Source of the DNA: Nemertoderma westbladi
Lineage: Eukaryota > Xenacoelomorpha > Nemertodermatida > Nemertodermatidae
DNA: 64,000 bases
NCBI GenBank assembly: GCA_032718475.1
Contig: JAUCBJ010001713.1
Span: 1-64,000 of the forward strand
Reading direction: 5' to 3'
A program made the translations under genes and the position numbers. The notes beneath the pieces were generated by a model. It saw nothing but the letters and a program-made list of their open reading frames with translations, had not been told where the DNA came from and searched no databases. Position 1 is the first letter of the stretch. Every line of letters begins with the position of its first letter. Below, piece by piece: positions 47,301-62,300 of the stretch.

Positions 47301-50300
47301 AAACTGTCAACTTTTATCTTTCAACATGCAACTTTCTAATTTGAAAATGCACTACAGTAGTTCCATTTTCTAGCATACTTGAAAGTTGAAAACTAGCAAC
47401 TCTAGCATTGACAGCCAATCAGAGGTAAGAACTATTTATCAGCCTAGCCTCTATCTTGCAATAATATAATATGTATAGTTATCCAATATTTTCTTCTGAG
47501 CTTAAATTTAAATCTTGATTGTTTATGTGTGAATAGGGCGAGCGGGAAGTACTGTTTATGTGGTCGTTGAAATGACATGGTTTTTTTATTTTCACTAAAA
47601 TTCTAACAATTCTACTCTTTATTCTTTGTACTAATTACAGTTCGTGCTCTACCAGTCTCAACTTGTTTTAAAGACGCAATTAGTGTATGGTCTAGTAACA
47701 GTAATCATGTGCGTGTATTTTCGTAATCAACTGTTGTACAGTACCTGTGTAATCAGTGTACCTGGCTTACGTACCGTAAGTGTACCTGGTTGTTCTTTCT
47801 CCGGTGTAATAATTACATTATATTTTAAATATTGTTACTGTGAAATAATAATAATAATGTGATTTTAATTCATTTAATTAATTAGGGCCTACACAATTAT
47901 TCTGAAATAAATCATCCCCCTAGTGATTGGCTGAAAGAGGACGCGACTTTAATGATTGGATAAAACTGTGCTGAATTGAATTTATCTACCCCGGCTAGTG
48001 ATTGGATGATTTATTTTCAAACAGGGACTCTGGGTGTATTTGGATAAATCTTCCAATCGCTATTTCAGCCATTCGCTAGGGGGAGATAGTTTTCAGTTCA
48101 AAAGGTCCAAAAGAGTCGAAATGTGAGTCAGAGGGTCGGAGGACTAAAAACACTGCCAAACAATAAAAGGGAAAGGACAGAGAGCTTTCTCAGTAGACTA
48201 GGCCAAACAAAAACAAAAATGTTTGAGAATTTTCATATAAGTTAGTAGGACAATTGCCCCCGTGGACATTTGAACCCCCCCCCCCCCCCCCAAAGACTAT
48301 TGCCCACCCCCCCCCCCCCATATCTTATTTATAGTATATAGTGTTAAACCTTGAAATCCTTTGAATGATTTCCTATGGTTTTATGATTATTATATTATTA
48401 ACCTTGATCTCCTTAACTTAAAAAAATCAAATTTTAATATTTATGTGTTTTTCAAAATAGCCACGATTTTTTGACTAGAACAATTTGATTGATCTTATGC
48501 TAGCTTTTTGATGACATAATTTAAAGGTTTCAGTGCTTTAACAATATTTCTCAAACAATATTTTATTGTAATGAATTACTTCAGTTGGAAAATATCGGAA
48601 TTATTGAGCCCATAAATAAGCACGCAAGGATTATTTCAAATATAAAACGGACTTAGCTGTATAAAATTATTTCTTTGAATGTTGTTAACAAGTTAGGAAC
48701 GAACTTGACCAACTTGCTAGTTAGAAACCACCTTATTATTTTGAGGGTTTTCCTCGGGGGGAATTAATGTTTGGTGTGTTTAAGTGTTATTTGGGGACAA
48801 TAGTCTGGGGGCCTGGAACCTGGTCCTTTCATATGGCAGTTGGGAAATCTAATGCCCCATGGTTTTATTTTACCTTTAGGCAAGGGATTACGAACAAACT
48901 ACAAAGTCTGACGTCGTACTTCTAGTGTTGCCCGTTCCCGTCCACCCGTAACTATACTCCTCAGGGGGAAGTTGTCTCATTTAAAGGATCATTCATCTCT
49001 GGATCCAGAGATTCGAGGTAAGTGTTTTAAACCTCTACTTCAAGGCGGGACATGCAATACCTATGGCTGAGTACTGTAATAAAAAGTTCACTTTTTGAGA
49101 CATGTTTAATTCAAATATATATTATATAATAGTAACAAATTGCATTATTAGATGGCAGATATATTACAGATTTACAATTTAATTAACACACCTTGCTAAC
49201 TAAAAATACTAGACAATTACTATAACAATGATTAATATAATCAACTCTAACGATTATTGTAACGTAAATATCATTTCGCAAACAGTGAATGTAAATTAAA
49301 ATAAATCATGATATTTTAATTAATTCCATAGTTTGGTGTGCATACAATGTGTACAATATAACAATTTATTGAGTGCACCGTGATTGGTTAACTATCACTA
49401 AACTCAGCTCAGCTTATCCAGAGAGGTTTGTGAGGACGAAAATAATTAGTGAACATGAAGATAGGTGGATCTGAAAAGTAAAATTCCTTCCAACAATTTG
49501 TACTTTTTTTCTCCAAAATTCTAACATAACGACGATATCCCATTTTCAGAGTATTCTTAGATGTCACTACCATAGTTAATAACGTAGGCCATTTAAACAT
49601 GCTCCACACTCCAACTCAATTATGAATAAATACATATAGTATATAATGACTGGTACAACATATTTTGCACAATGTAAGGTAAATAAATGTTTACAGTATA
49701 AATTGTAATTGTATACGTACTACGTACCATGTATATAAAATGAAATGGCAAACGACTGAATACATTGTATATATATTATGTACACGCAAAAGGGCCAATG
49801 GCTAAGAGATTAACAACAAAATGACTAAAGAACAGAGATAGAAACAAAACACTTTTAAATTTCAATATAAAAGCAAAAATAATGATGGTATTGAATAAAT
49901 CGTAAAAAATAGGTATACATCTAGGCGACCTAACGCATTCAATCAGACAATATAATATTCGCTCTTTAAGTTTCACTAGAAACATAAATTATGATGAATT
50001 AATTAATTATATTATATATATAACCTACAAAAAATAAGATTAAATTTAAATATATATAATATGTATTAGGGTTCCCCTTAAAAAAATCAAATTTTAAATA
50101 CCAAACCCCTTAAACACAAACTGGTTTTGATTTTTAAAACAAAAATTTGATGTTTTAAAAAACTAGCTTTATTTTACTTTGAGAAACATTGATTTTTAGC
50201 GGTCGATCAAATCTTTACAACAAATTAAACCAAAGCGACCCTTGGTAACCTCGAAATATCAATATTTGAACAATTATCATCAAATGGAATCTCAATTTAA

Positions 50301-53300
50301 GGTTAAATAAGGGTTAAAATTCGCGGAAATGTTTTAAGACGAAATCTCGAGACTTCATAGACCTAGTTAACAGTAAAATATAAAGACAGTGGTTGAGTTG
50401 TGTGGTTAACTGAGGATGGAAGTGTCAGGGGACAGTGGTTGAGTTGTATGGTTAACTGAAATTGGAAGCGTCAGGGGACAGTGGTTGAGTTATGTGGTTA
50501 ACCGAGGAAGGAAGTGTCAGGGGACAGTGGTTGAGTTGTGTGGTTAACTGAGGAAGGAAGTGTGGGGGGACAGTGGTTGAGTTGTGTGGTTAACTGAGGA
50601 AGGAAGTGTCAGGGGACAGTGGTTGAGTTGTGTGGTTAACTGAAGATGGAAGTGTCAGGGGACAGTGGTTGAGTTGTGTGGTTAACTGAGGAAGGAAGTG
50701 TCAGGGGACAGTGGTTGAGTTGTGTGGTTAACTGAGGATGGAAGTGTCAGGGGACAGTGTTTGAGTTGTGTGGTTAACTGAGAATGGAAGTGTCAGGGGA
50801 CAGTGGTTGAGTTGTGTGGTTAACTGAGGAAGGAAGTGTCAGGGGACAGTGGTTGAGTTGTGTGGTTAACTGAAGATGGAAGTGTCAGGGGACAGTGGTT
50901 GAGTTGTGTGGTTAACTGAGGAAGGAAGTGTCAGGGGACAGTGGTTGAGTTGTGTGGTTAACTGAGGAAGGAAGTGTCAGGGGACAGTGGTTGAGTTGTG
51001 TGGTTAACTGAAGATGGAAGTGTCAGGGGACAGTGGTTGAGTTGTGTGGTTAACTGAGGAAGGAAGTGTCAGGGGACAGTGGTTGAGTTGTGTGGTTAAC
51101 TGAGGATGGAAGTGTCAGGGGACAGTGTTTGAGTTGTGTGGTTAACTGAGGATGGAAGTGTCAGGGGACAGTGGTTGAGTTGTGTGGTTAACTGAGGATG
51201 GAAGTGTCAGGGGACAGTGGTTGAGTTGTGTGGTTAACTCAGGAAGGAAGTGTCAGGGGACAGTAGTTGAGTTGTGTGGTTAACTGAGGATGGAAGTGTC
51301 AGGGGACAGTGGTTGTGTTGTGTGGTTAACTGAGGATGGAAGTGTCAGGGGACAGTGGTTGTGCTGTGTGGTTAACTGAGGATGGAAGTGTCAAGGGACA
51401 GTGGTTGAGTTGTGTGGTTAACTGGGGATGGAAGTGTGGGGGGACAGTGGTTGAGTTGTGTGGTTAACTGAGGATGGAAGTGTCAGGGGACAGTGTTTGA
51501 GTTGTGTTGTTAACTGGGGATGGAAGTGTCAGGGGACAGCGATTGAGTTGTGTGGTTAACTGAGGATGGAAGTGTCAGGGGACAGTGGTTGAGTTGTGTG
51601 GTTAACTGAGGATGGAAGTGTCAGGGGACAGTGGTTGAGTTGTGTGGTTAACTGAGGATGGAAGTGTCAGGGGACAGTGGTTGAGTTGTGTGGTTAACCC
51701 AGGAATGAAGTGTCAGGGGACAGTGGTTGAGTTGTGTGGTTAACTGAGGATGGAAGTGTCAGGGGACAGTGATTGAGTTGTGTGGTTAACTGAGGAAGGA
51801 AGTGTTAGGGGACAGGGGTTGAGTTGTGTGGTTAACTCAGGAAGGAAGTGTCAGGTGACAGTGGTTGAGTTGTGTGGTTAACTCAGGAAGGAAGTGTCGG
51901 GGGACAGTGGTTGAGTTGTGTGGTTAACAGAGGATGGAAGTGTCAGGGGACAGTGATTGAGTTGTGTGGTTAACTGAGGAAGGAAGTGTTAGGGGACAGT
52001 GGTTGAGTTGTGTGGTTAACTGAGGAAGGAAGTGTTAGGGGACAGTGGTTGAGTTGTGTGGTTAACTCAGGAAGGAAGTGTCGGGGGACAGTGGTTGAGT
52101 TGTGTGGTTAACTGAGGATGGAAGTGTCAGGGGACAGTGATTGAGTTGTGTGGTTAACTGAGGAAGGAAGTGTTAGGGGACAGTGGTTGAGTTGTGTGGT
52201 TAACTCAGGAAGGAAGTGTCAGGTGACAGTGGTTGAGTTGTGTGGTTAACTGAGGGTGGAAGTGTCAGGGGACAGTGATTGAGTTGTGTGGTCGCGGTCG
52301 ATATATACTGTACTGAAGAGGCTTAACAGGTCGAAACGGTACCGAATACGGGTACCGTTGATTCAACCTCCAATGAGTCCTTCCACCTAAATTTTCCACT
52401 TCTGAACAAAATTAATATTCATAATATATAATTATTATATATAGCATATGCGAAGTAGAAATACAAACACTACAGCAATAATTGCACAAATTACATAACA
52501 TACAATATAAAACAAATCAAAACATGTGATTATCAAAGTTACATCCCAAATATTATACAAGCAAAGTTGAACTTCGCAGTTGAGATATAAATCGTAATAA
52601 TAGAAAAAGTTTATACAAGTCGTGCATAAGTTAAAAAATGCTCCTGAAGTTATATTAGAGACTTGTCTAGTGTTCAGCTATACCATACAGTTAGTTGTTA
52701 AAGGTTTACTGAAGTACCGTGCGGGTAGATAGTAGTGTTGAGAACTGTAACTGTAATTATACTGTAACTGCAACTGTAACTGAATGGTTTTGATGATTTT
52801 TTTGATACTGTAACTATAACTGTAACTGTAATTGCGAATTTTGAATACTGTAACTGTAACTGAAACTGTAATTACGAATTTTGAATACTGTAACTGTAAC
52901 TGAAACTGAAATTAACAAAATCCGATTCAGTTCTCAATCACACAATTAACATGAATGAGCATTTAAAACAGTATTGTAATAAAGTATAGAGTATAGTTTA
53001 ATAAATGAATAACAGTGGTTACCATAGGTATCATTTTTAAAACATTGTTATAAAAAAACAATCTAATTTTTTCCACTTCTGAACAAAACCATAATATTAC
53101 ACAATATAAAATCAAAGACCCATTGCCCACTTAGCTCAAATGTGATTTATTTGGCGAGTCAAGTAGTGAACGAAGATCTACAGTAGCATATAGTCTATGT
53201 TTATCTGTCTCAACTATTAGACTATTATCAGCCTTATCACCACTTTTGCTTCATATTAAATGTAAATGTTTTAGATAAACAAAGAAAAGTTAGGCCTAGT

Positions 53301-56300
53301 AGAGGGATATTAACGGATATATATTTTAAATTATTAATTATTAATGTTACCGGTACTATTAATATCACAATCACACTAGAGGCACAATGGAAATTAAATT
53401 TTGATCAAGTTTACCATTATAAATTACAAAATTAAACTTAAAAGTGAAAGGAGCAGCTTATCGAGGTGGGTCTAACCAAAACAATAAATATATGATTACT
53501 AAAACAAATTACGAATTAAGGAAAATGAGCAGGATTCAGAAGCATGGCTTTATAACCAAAACAATAAATGATAACAGTACTGTACAAGCACTGAAACAAC
53601 ATGTACAGTAAAATGTGGGTGCCTTAGTGTGATCTTGTGACGTGCCACTTTCATTACATACTATCAGTATATTAGTTACAAAATATTACCATAGAGTGGG
53701 TCCAACTTTCCTACAACAACTACCTATTAGCTCTAGAAAGAGGACGTTTCGTAATGAACATTATTATTAGCGTATATAATAGTAATATATTAAAGTGCCT
53801 CATTTTTAGTTTCAGATGACTGCTTACTACATGAGATCATATATATTGAATCTATAACTGAAACTGTAACTGAAACTGAAATGCTCAATTTTGCAATACT
53901 GAAACTGTAACTGTAACAGAAATGTTGCACTTTGTAATACTGAAACTGTAACTGTAACTGAAATGCAAAACTTTGAATACTGAAACTGTAACTGTAACTG
54001 AAATGCAAAACTTTGAATACTGAAACTGTAACTGTAACTGAAATTAGTCAAAATTGATTCAGTTCTCAACACTAGTAGATAGATAAAACGCCCTGTAGAT
54101 AATAAAGTCATCCAGTTAGATGCCCAACATTATCAGCATTAAACTGGATCCGGACAACACCTTGATTCGTGTTTTAGTTTTATTGTCGATATACATGCTG
54201 AGGACATCGCCTTTCAGTAGTTGGAGAACCCCATTTAAATTAATCGTAAACACGGCGCTGTTGGTCGAAACTCCAGCTATATTTTGCAGCGATGCCGTGT
54301 TTTCCCCTTCGCAACTCGAATTAACACACATTACCACGCGGACGTGATCCCTCGCTTTGTAATGCGACGCGTTTCTCTTGCGCACGTGAATCAACGCCGT
54401 TATCTGGTAGAAGGCGGTGCGCGGCGATGTAAATCTACCCGATTCCAAGTCCATAGAGGTACCCCGAAGGAAGGTGCCTCCGCCCAGACTCATCTGGTAG
54501 TTACGCACTTCCATAACGGACTTGCGATCAACGATCCTCGAGTTGTGCAACTGAACGTGAAATCCAGTGGATATTCTATGCGGCATAGAATCTTCCCAAA
54601 CAAATAGTTGTGGACTGGAGTGCATCACCTCCAAGTCGCAGGTGGGACAATGCTCATTAAGTAAATGAGTGGCTCTTCGTTCTGCGGCGTCAGCCACTAT
54701 CTCTTTAAACTGTTTCAACATATCATCAACGGTAACGGCACCACCTTTGGGTCCCGGGGGCCCAGCGGGGCCTTGTGGTCCAACCGGACCCGGAACGTGC
54801 AGAGTATTCCGACCCCCACCACGTCCTCCCCCTTTAGACTTCTTCCTGCCTTGTTTACCGCCATTCCTACGACGGCTATTTCCATTCCTCGTCGTCGCAT
54901 CATGCCGAACGAAGGTAAACCAACTGCTCTCTGGGTCTAAATTCTCATCGGTCCCCTGGAAATCGGCGGCAACATTTGTTTCGTGGTCATTTCTCAAAAT
55001 AGCATTATTGACCTTATCCGCCACACTCAGAATGTGTTCTTCATGGCTGCTATCCGAAATCTCTACGCTCCTTGGGCTATCCACATCAGGGGTTGGACCA
55101 CTCACACACGTAAACACCAACAATAATAAGAATACTGCTCTTTTTTGGATTAAACCAGAGATGGGAAAGACAAACCCTCCACCAATAATAGAAATATGTA
55201 AAACTATGAAAGCACTCATTTTTGCAACATATTAAATGATTTCGCTTAAATTAATCTAAATTACCGGTACCGGTCGGTAGTATAAAATTTGAAATATCCG
55301 GTGTAACAGAGAATTTTCACTCCCGATGCAATACACAAAAGCGCCCCCCAGCAACCGGTTAAAATTACCTAGCAGCCTAGTGCATTCTCTCTCCAGGGGT
55401 GTTTTTTCCCTAAGTGTATTTTTAACCTCCTCCGACAGGGCTGGCAAAGTACACCAAGCAGGTTTTTGTAAACCTAGGTTTTTGTTGATTTTTTTCAAAA
55501 ACCTAAAATTTGAAAAAGCCTAAAACTAGGTTTTTGACCACAAAAAAGAGCCAAATTGCTTGTTTTTTGAAAATTTCTGATGACAAAAATATTTTGGTTC
55601 CATGCATGAAACCCACAGACTAAAGAATTTTCAGTCTTTAACTAAGCCGACAATAAAACCTCACTGCTGGCAGCTGGACTGACTAATATTACACTATCCC
55701 TTTTTATAACAAAAATCAAGTTGATTATTTTAATATATTGTAGGCTTACAGGTATCTACTGATCTACCAGTCTGCCACTACCAGTGCTGTATAAAATATA
55801 ATCTTGAACAAATGCGGCACCATATAGGCCTAATTTATCTAACCATAACGAATGAACTGATGAACCAATCAAGCTCAGGCAGTAAGTGAGTAAGGTGAAT
55901 CTAATCAATCAATATTACAAATCAAGGCTCTTTCCGGTTTCAGGGGCACTGAATTTTTAACAACTGCAGTATTACTGTCAACTGTTATTTATTGTACCGG
56001 TTCAGCAGTATTGGTGTACACAGTACAGGTGTATAAACACAACCTGGCGCTGGCACCTGGCAACAGCTTCCATCAGTACATTAGATGTAGTCTCAGTCTC
56101 TCAGACCGCAGACCACACACTGACAGACTCAGTTGGCTGCAGTACCTGTAGCTGTAATAACTACTGCGGGAATTGTTACTTTGGGGACCGTCTGACCGTC
56201 CCTTAAAACACTTATCTGCTTGCTTATATATATATTTATATATAGGCTATACGGTACCGCTTGTATTTTATGAAACGCTTTTTACAATTTTTTTCATTAC

Positions 56301-59300
56301 AGCATTACCGGTAACCTTTTTTCTACCGACTGTCTGACCATATGGTTTCCCTCAATTAGTAAAGTGATTGTTTATTGTTTTGTTTAGAAAAGCCCGCATC
56401 TGTAACCTGCTCCTTTCCCTCAATTGGTACAGTCATCTCGCCGCAGATAATGTGCGGCGAGGTGTCTCACTATAAATGCCATTTCGCCGCAAATTATCGG
56501 ACACCTCGCCGCAAGTCAATATTAATCATTTATTTCTATATTTACAGGGAAGCCTACTAAGCCTAGTTATGGCATTGGACATTATTATAAGAAGAAATAA
56601 AATAATACGGTAAGGTTTGTTGTTCTATTATAATTACTGTATTACATTATATTACATGTTATTATAGATACAGTAAGAGTATTTGAGTACCGGTAACGTA
56701 TTAGATTATAGTAAAATACGGTCATAAAGATTCATAGAGGACTATGAATGACATATAATGAGTATTCTGACATAGAGGTCAGATCAGAATACGGTCATTG
56801 AAGTTGTTTCCATGTCATTGATTACGGTACTTTGCAGCGTTTCACCAGAACGCTGTTAAGTTGACATAATGTCAAATGTAACAATAACTATTTACGTACA
56901 TGTACAATTGACTAAGTACGGAAACGGAAGTAAGGCAACATTATGTAATAAGGTTTATACAGTAATACTGTATGTCTATGTTAAATCTTAATTACAAATG
57001 TAATGTTCTAGTGGATTGATATACTTATATTTGTTGTCAGTCACTTTTTTTGTTAAGAGCAAAATTATCGTCGAATTACATTTCAAATTAATTTCCATGA
57101 CATTAATAATAATAATCAATAATATTGCATTAAATATTATAATTTTTTTTTAATTTCTTACATTACCTATTTTATTTATTGGTGTGGAATTAATATCGCA
57201 CTACCAAATCAACAGGACAAATTTAAGAAATTCCAACAAATAATTATTTATTACATGGGAAAAAAGTAGAACTTTTTTTCACTATTCTCGAGGCATTTTT
57301 AATACGTTACTCAAATACCGGTCAGCCGGTACCGTACTCTTGTAAACTTTATCTATAATAATACAGTAATACAGTAATTATAATAGAACAACAACTGAAC
57401 AAACCTTACCGTCTGACCGTATTATTTTATTTCTTCTTATAATACATAATGTCCAATGCCATACTGCCAAAACTGGGTCCGACGAATTTGTACAAAAAAG
57501 TACAAAAAAATACAAAATAGTACAATACAGTACTGCAGTACAAAAGAGTACAATAAAGTGCAAAAATAGTACAAAAGAGTGCAAAAATAGTACAAACGAG
57601 TGAGAATCGCTCGCAAAACGTGTATCCAAGTGTAGTTAAAATCGTTTAGAGAAGCGCACATGATGTGCAAAATAAAACAAAGATTGTGGGGCGAGCCATG
57701 CATTGAGCGGGGGCTGATCTAGCTGTCTAGCAGTCAGAGAGTAGGCCCCTATTACAATACATCTTATGAGTTTTAATGCAGCCTTTTGTGTTAAAAAAAC
57801 ACAAAAAACGGTCCCAAGCCCGCAAAATTGCAGAGGGAGAACTCAATAAAGTTGCAGATAGTGGCATACATACAGACAGACAGACATACATAGCCTACAT
57901 AATGTACAGTCGCATACAGTCTAGAGTCGCATACGTATAGAGTATACGTAGTGTAGGCCTAGTTGGTAGTGTAGACTAAGGACTACACTGGTATACACGT
58001 TTTGTATGCGTTTCTCACTCGTGACTCGTTTGTACTCTTTTGTACTATTTTTGCACTCTTTTGTACTATTTTTGCACTTTATTGTACGGGTAATTCCATC
58101 CAAATTCGACCAATCGCGGTGGCATGGGGTCATCAATTTCGTTTATTTTTGGATATATGGTCGGAAATGGTACAAAATGACACCTGATGAAATATTTCTG
58201 ATGATGGTGTATTGGTTTTCGAGATATTGCTGTTCAAAGTTTGCGATTTATTCGAACATATCCCCAATGAAACCTATAGAAAATCTTTCTGACTAGTGGG
58301 TGGAGTGTCATTTTATGTTTATTGTACACATAAATAGGTCTCATACACATTAAAACCATGAATAAATACCACCCACTTGTCAGACCAACTTTTCTATGTG
58401 GCCAAAGATTGGACTTTTCGACAAATTTTGTCTTTTTGAGGCTTGAATTAGAGTGGTCTGATTAGTGGGTAGCCCAAAACATTTAGTAAATAGTTAGATA
58501 TACCAAAGGGGGGTTCTGTGGTACAATTTTCATGTACCACCAGCAAGTCAGACTTCCATACCAACATCTGGAAAATTGAAACTTTCCAAAATTGCCATAC
58601 TTCGGAACATCACTGCAAGCGTCTGATAAAAGATGGGTGCTTGAAATGAATCATGAGTAGTAACATGGATAAGGGAAACATGCATGACAAGTTTCAGATC
58701 CCACCCATGCCTTCTTCAGTATATATTATTCAATTTAAAAGTTCAATTTTCAAAATTAATCGTCAGATTAAATACTTTAGAACCAAGGTCTGCTTATGAG
58801 GTTGCTCTCATAACCAGCACACATTAAGTATTTAAATGTTTTAGACACAATAAAGGCTGTTTTTTTCACCACCCACTTGTCAGATATTTTATGTGTAACA
58901 AACAAAGGTAAATAATTTTAACATATTATTGACTAATTTCAATACCCAATGAGTTATATACCTCCTTCTGATACTATTAATTATTATATCATAATAGAAA
59001 GAAAAGCTGTTTGAAATTCATCTATATAATTCCCCAATCCCAGCCAAGCAGCCAAGGGCAGCAGGGAATGGAACGTAATACAGTATTGTTCATTATGATG
59101 AGGCAAGTCAGTGATAATTAATATAGTTATTATGGTAGAAAAGATAATAGATCAATTATTGAGTATAGCAGTATTGTAGATTATGCAATTCCTTTATGAA
59201 CAGTGATTGCAGACAGCTGCGTAAATCGACAATATTTATTGCACACATCGCACACCACCCAAATCTTATGATTTTTTTTGTATCACTGGCCCAAAGTTTT

Positions 59301-62300
59301 TTACACTTGTAGCAGATATTCTCCTCCTCATCTGTCTGATCAGTAGGAACATCAACACAAGGGACAACAGCAACCTTGCCTTGAACTGCCTTTACTTTCT
59401 TTGTTGTAGAAGATGATAAAGTACGGCATTCCAGCTTCCCATCAGCAGTAATATCATATCTAGCCATGGTATGACCGCGTCCCTGCCTCTGGTATCAAGA
59501 AGTGGTGTCACGTGTGGCAGGGACGCGGTAATACCATGGATATGATATTACTGCTGATGGGACTGTGGGAAGCTGGAATGCCGTACTTTATCATCTTCTA
59601 CAACAAAGAAAGTAAAGGCAGTTCAAGGCAAGGTTGTTGTTGTCCCTTGTGTTGATGTTCCTACTGATCAGACAGATGAGGAGGAGAATATCTGCTACAA
59701 GCTGACAAGTGTAAAAAACTTTGGGCCAGTGAACAAAAAAAATCAGAAGATTTGGGTGGTGTGCGATGTGTGCAATAAATATTGTCATGCACCAGCTAGC
59801 TGCCTGCCAGTTAATTTCGATTACGATGCAGAATTTGTCTGCAATCACTGTTCATAAAGGAATTGCATGATCTACAATACTGCTATACTCAATAATTGAT
59901 CTATTATCTTTTCTACCATAATAACTATATTAATTATCACTGACTTGCCTCATCATAATGAACATACTGTATTACGTTCCATTCCCTGCTGCCCTTGGCC
60001 GGGATTGGGGAATTATATAGATGAATTTCAAACAGCTTTTCTTTCTATTATGATATAATAATTAATAGTATCAGAAGGTATATAACTCAATTGGGTATTG
60101 AAATTAGTCAACAATATGTTAAAATTATTTACCTTTGTTTGTTACACATAAAATATCTGACAAGTACCGTACAAGTACAGTACTGTACATACTGTCATTT
60201 TACTATATTGAACTGTTCTACAGTATGTGCTATGTAAAACTAGATCTCGAAAACTAAAATAATGTAGAATCTCAATAAATATTATCAGAATGTGGATGTG
60301 AAGTGAAGGCTGCACACTGAAGTTTGAGCTTTCAGTTTGATCAGTAGGCCCTACCTATTACTTAATTAATTAAATACAGTAGTAACTACACATACTATAT
60401 ACACTATTATATATTATTTACCAGTTCCTTATTTTAGTGTTTAATATGTAAATTGTTTAATATTGTTAATCTGTTAATCTGGAAAAAAATATCAATCAAT
60501 CAATTAATCAACCTTGACTGCAACCAAGGTACTGTACTCCAATACTGAAACAATTTTGTTGAAATGGTTAAAAGGTTTTCGTGTAGCATGTGGGATACTG
60601 AAACAATCGGTTTGAAACGTTTAAGGTCTTTCGCGCAATACATTAGATACTCATTAACTCAAAACCACCTGTCTGACTTTTGAAACATTTAGTCTAAGGT
60701 CTTCGCGCAGCTCGTTAGATAATGTAAAAATCTGTTGAAACTGTTCAGGTGCCTTCTTGCAGGATGTGGCGTGGGATAGACTGGGATACTGAAACAATCT
60801 GTTGAAACGTTTAAGGTCTTCGCGCAGCACAATAGATAATGTAACAATCGGCTTTAAATGAATTGTTTTATTGCAATTCGTCAGTTTTACCGAGACTTTG
60901 TGCATTTTGTTATGAGGTACCAGAGGCGTTTAGTAAAACAAATAAGAAAAATTTTCAGTATATACTTTTCCAGTTCCAAATTCTTTGCTATATTATAACT
61001 TTGGGTTACTCATATGTATACTTTATAAATTTACAATATTTATGTAATGATATCGTGCTATCGTATTATGTGGACAAATAATAGATTTACGTTACGATTA
61101 TTATTGGTATTATTATTATCCATATCGTGTTATGGTATTACAGTATGTTATTGTTATTGTGCTCCGGAGTTTTTGTGTTGTTTATTATTATTCGTCAATA
61201 AATTATTATATATCTATCTAACAATCTGTTGAAACTGCTCAGGTGCTTTCGTGCGGCATGTGGGATAGATTGGTATACTGAAACAATATGTTGAAACGTT
61301 TAAGAGACCTTTGCGCAGTACGTGATATACTGAAACGATTTGTTGAAATGTTTAAAAGGTTTTCGCGCCCTAATTCCGCATTCTGTGATTTCTTTAGTAA
61401 CAAAGCCATAATTATATTTGTTTTAAACTGTATCTGTGTGTTGTATAGTTTATGTCATTAAATTCCAAACTCTACAGTAGGGAGAATCACACTGCCGGAT
61501 CGGTCCGTTTAAACTCCCAAATCACAACTAAATCACACAAATTAACACACATAAAATCACACAAAATCACACATAAATTATAATTATTGGTCTTGGCTGC
61601 TACCTTTTACAGTAGGCCTACTGTATCTGATCTGCACTCGGATTGGTGAGATCGCCTGGAGGTCACCAGTTCAACGTCAATGCAAAACGAAAAAAAAATT
61701 ATAATGGCAGTAGAAATTGGAGAGTAATACTCTTGTACTGGACTAATAGGCTACATTCATTATGTATAATCACTGTACTGCCAACCTGTATACGGTGTGA
61801 TGGCAAGGGAATTTGCATTGACTCTGACACACGTTGTTTTGTGTCGATCCATCTCGGTCATTCATGCGTGCGAGTACGCACACGGAGGTCTCAAAGGCGG
61901 TGCAGCGCCGACCAGCTTCGGGTCCAAGGCCGTACACAGAAGGAACGCAACCGCAGGCGTCTAGCGTTGTATTAGCGATGCATTCCAGAACGCAAGCCTG
62001 CCATGAGTACGGCGTATTGTATGTGAACCGCAGAGGGTTGTTGTAATCATTTATACATGGGGTATGTTCAGTATTCACTGATTTGTGTTCTTGGAGCTGC
62101 AATAAAATTATTATAAAGAAATATTAAAATTACGTAATCCATTATTACGTCATGACCCCGTAATATTGTGTCATTTTCTGATGACACGGACACCTGTACA
62201 AGGCTGAGATAACTCCCTCTTGAAATGACTCCCCATTCATCTCAGCCTAGGCTGAGAATACTCCTCAGTCGTCTCAGCCTAGGCTGAGAACACTCCCCAG

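Larger units (their letters stand above)
58875..60165. repeat. 1.3-kb inverted duplication of a PHD-like gene end
   Basis: Two arms of about 600 bp, from ACTTGTCAGATATTTTATGT at 58875 to its complement ending 60165, meet near 59500 at GCGTCCCTGCC ... GGCAGGGACGC. The arms are highly similar but differ by indels: the left arm lacks part of the PHD-like finger, and the right arm has 6-8 bp insertions. They carry coding remnants and shared 3' flanking sequence. Confidence 0.85.

Noticed and set aside
49409-49609. Possible missing DEG/ENaC exon with a 'KWPT' stretch
   Set aside because: No pyrimidine tract or acceptor in the right place, and exon d joins exon e in phase without it.
50389-52292. 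CRISPR-like repeat array
   Set aside because: Units are contiguous without unique spacers and the genome is eukaryotic; it is a minisatellite.
54120-55235. Plus-strand frames up to 188 codons
   Set aside because: Antisense shadows of the C1q/TNF-like gene.
61643-62046. Plus-strand frames of 70-110 codons
   Set aside because: Antisense of DEG/ENaC exon d.
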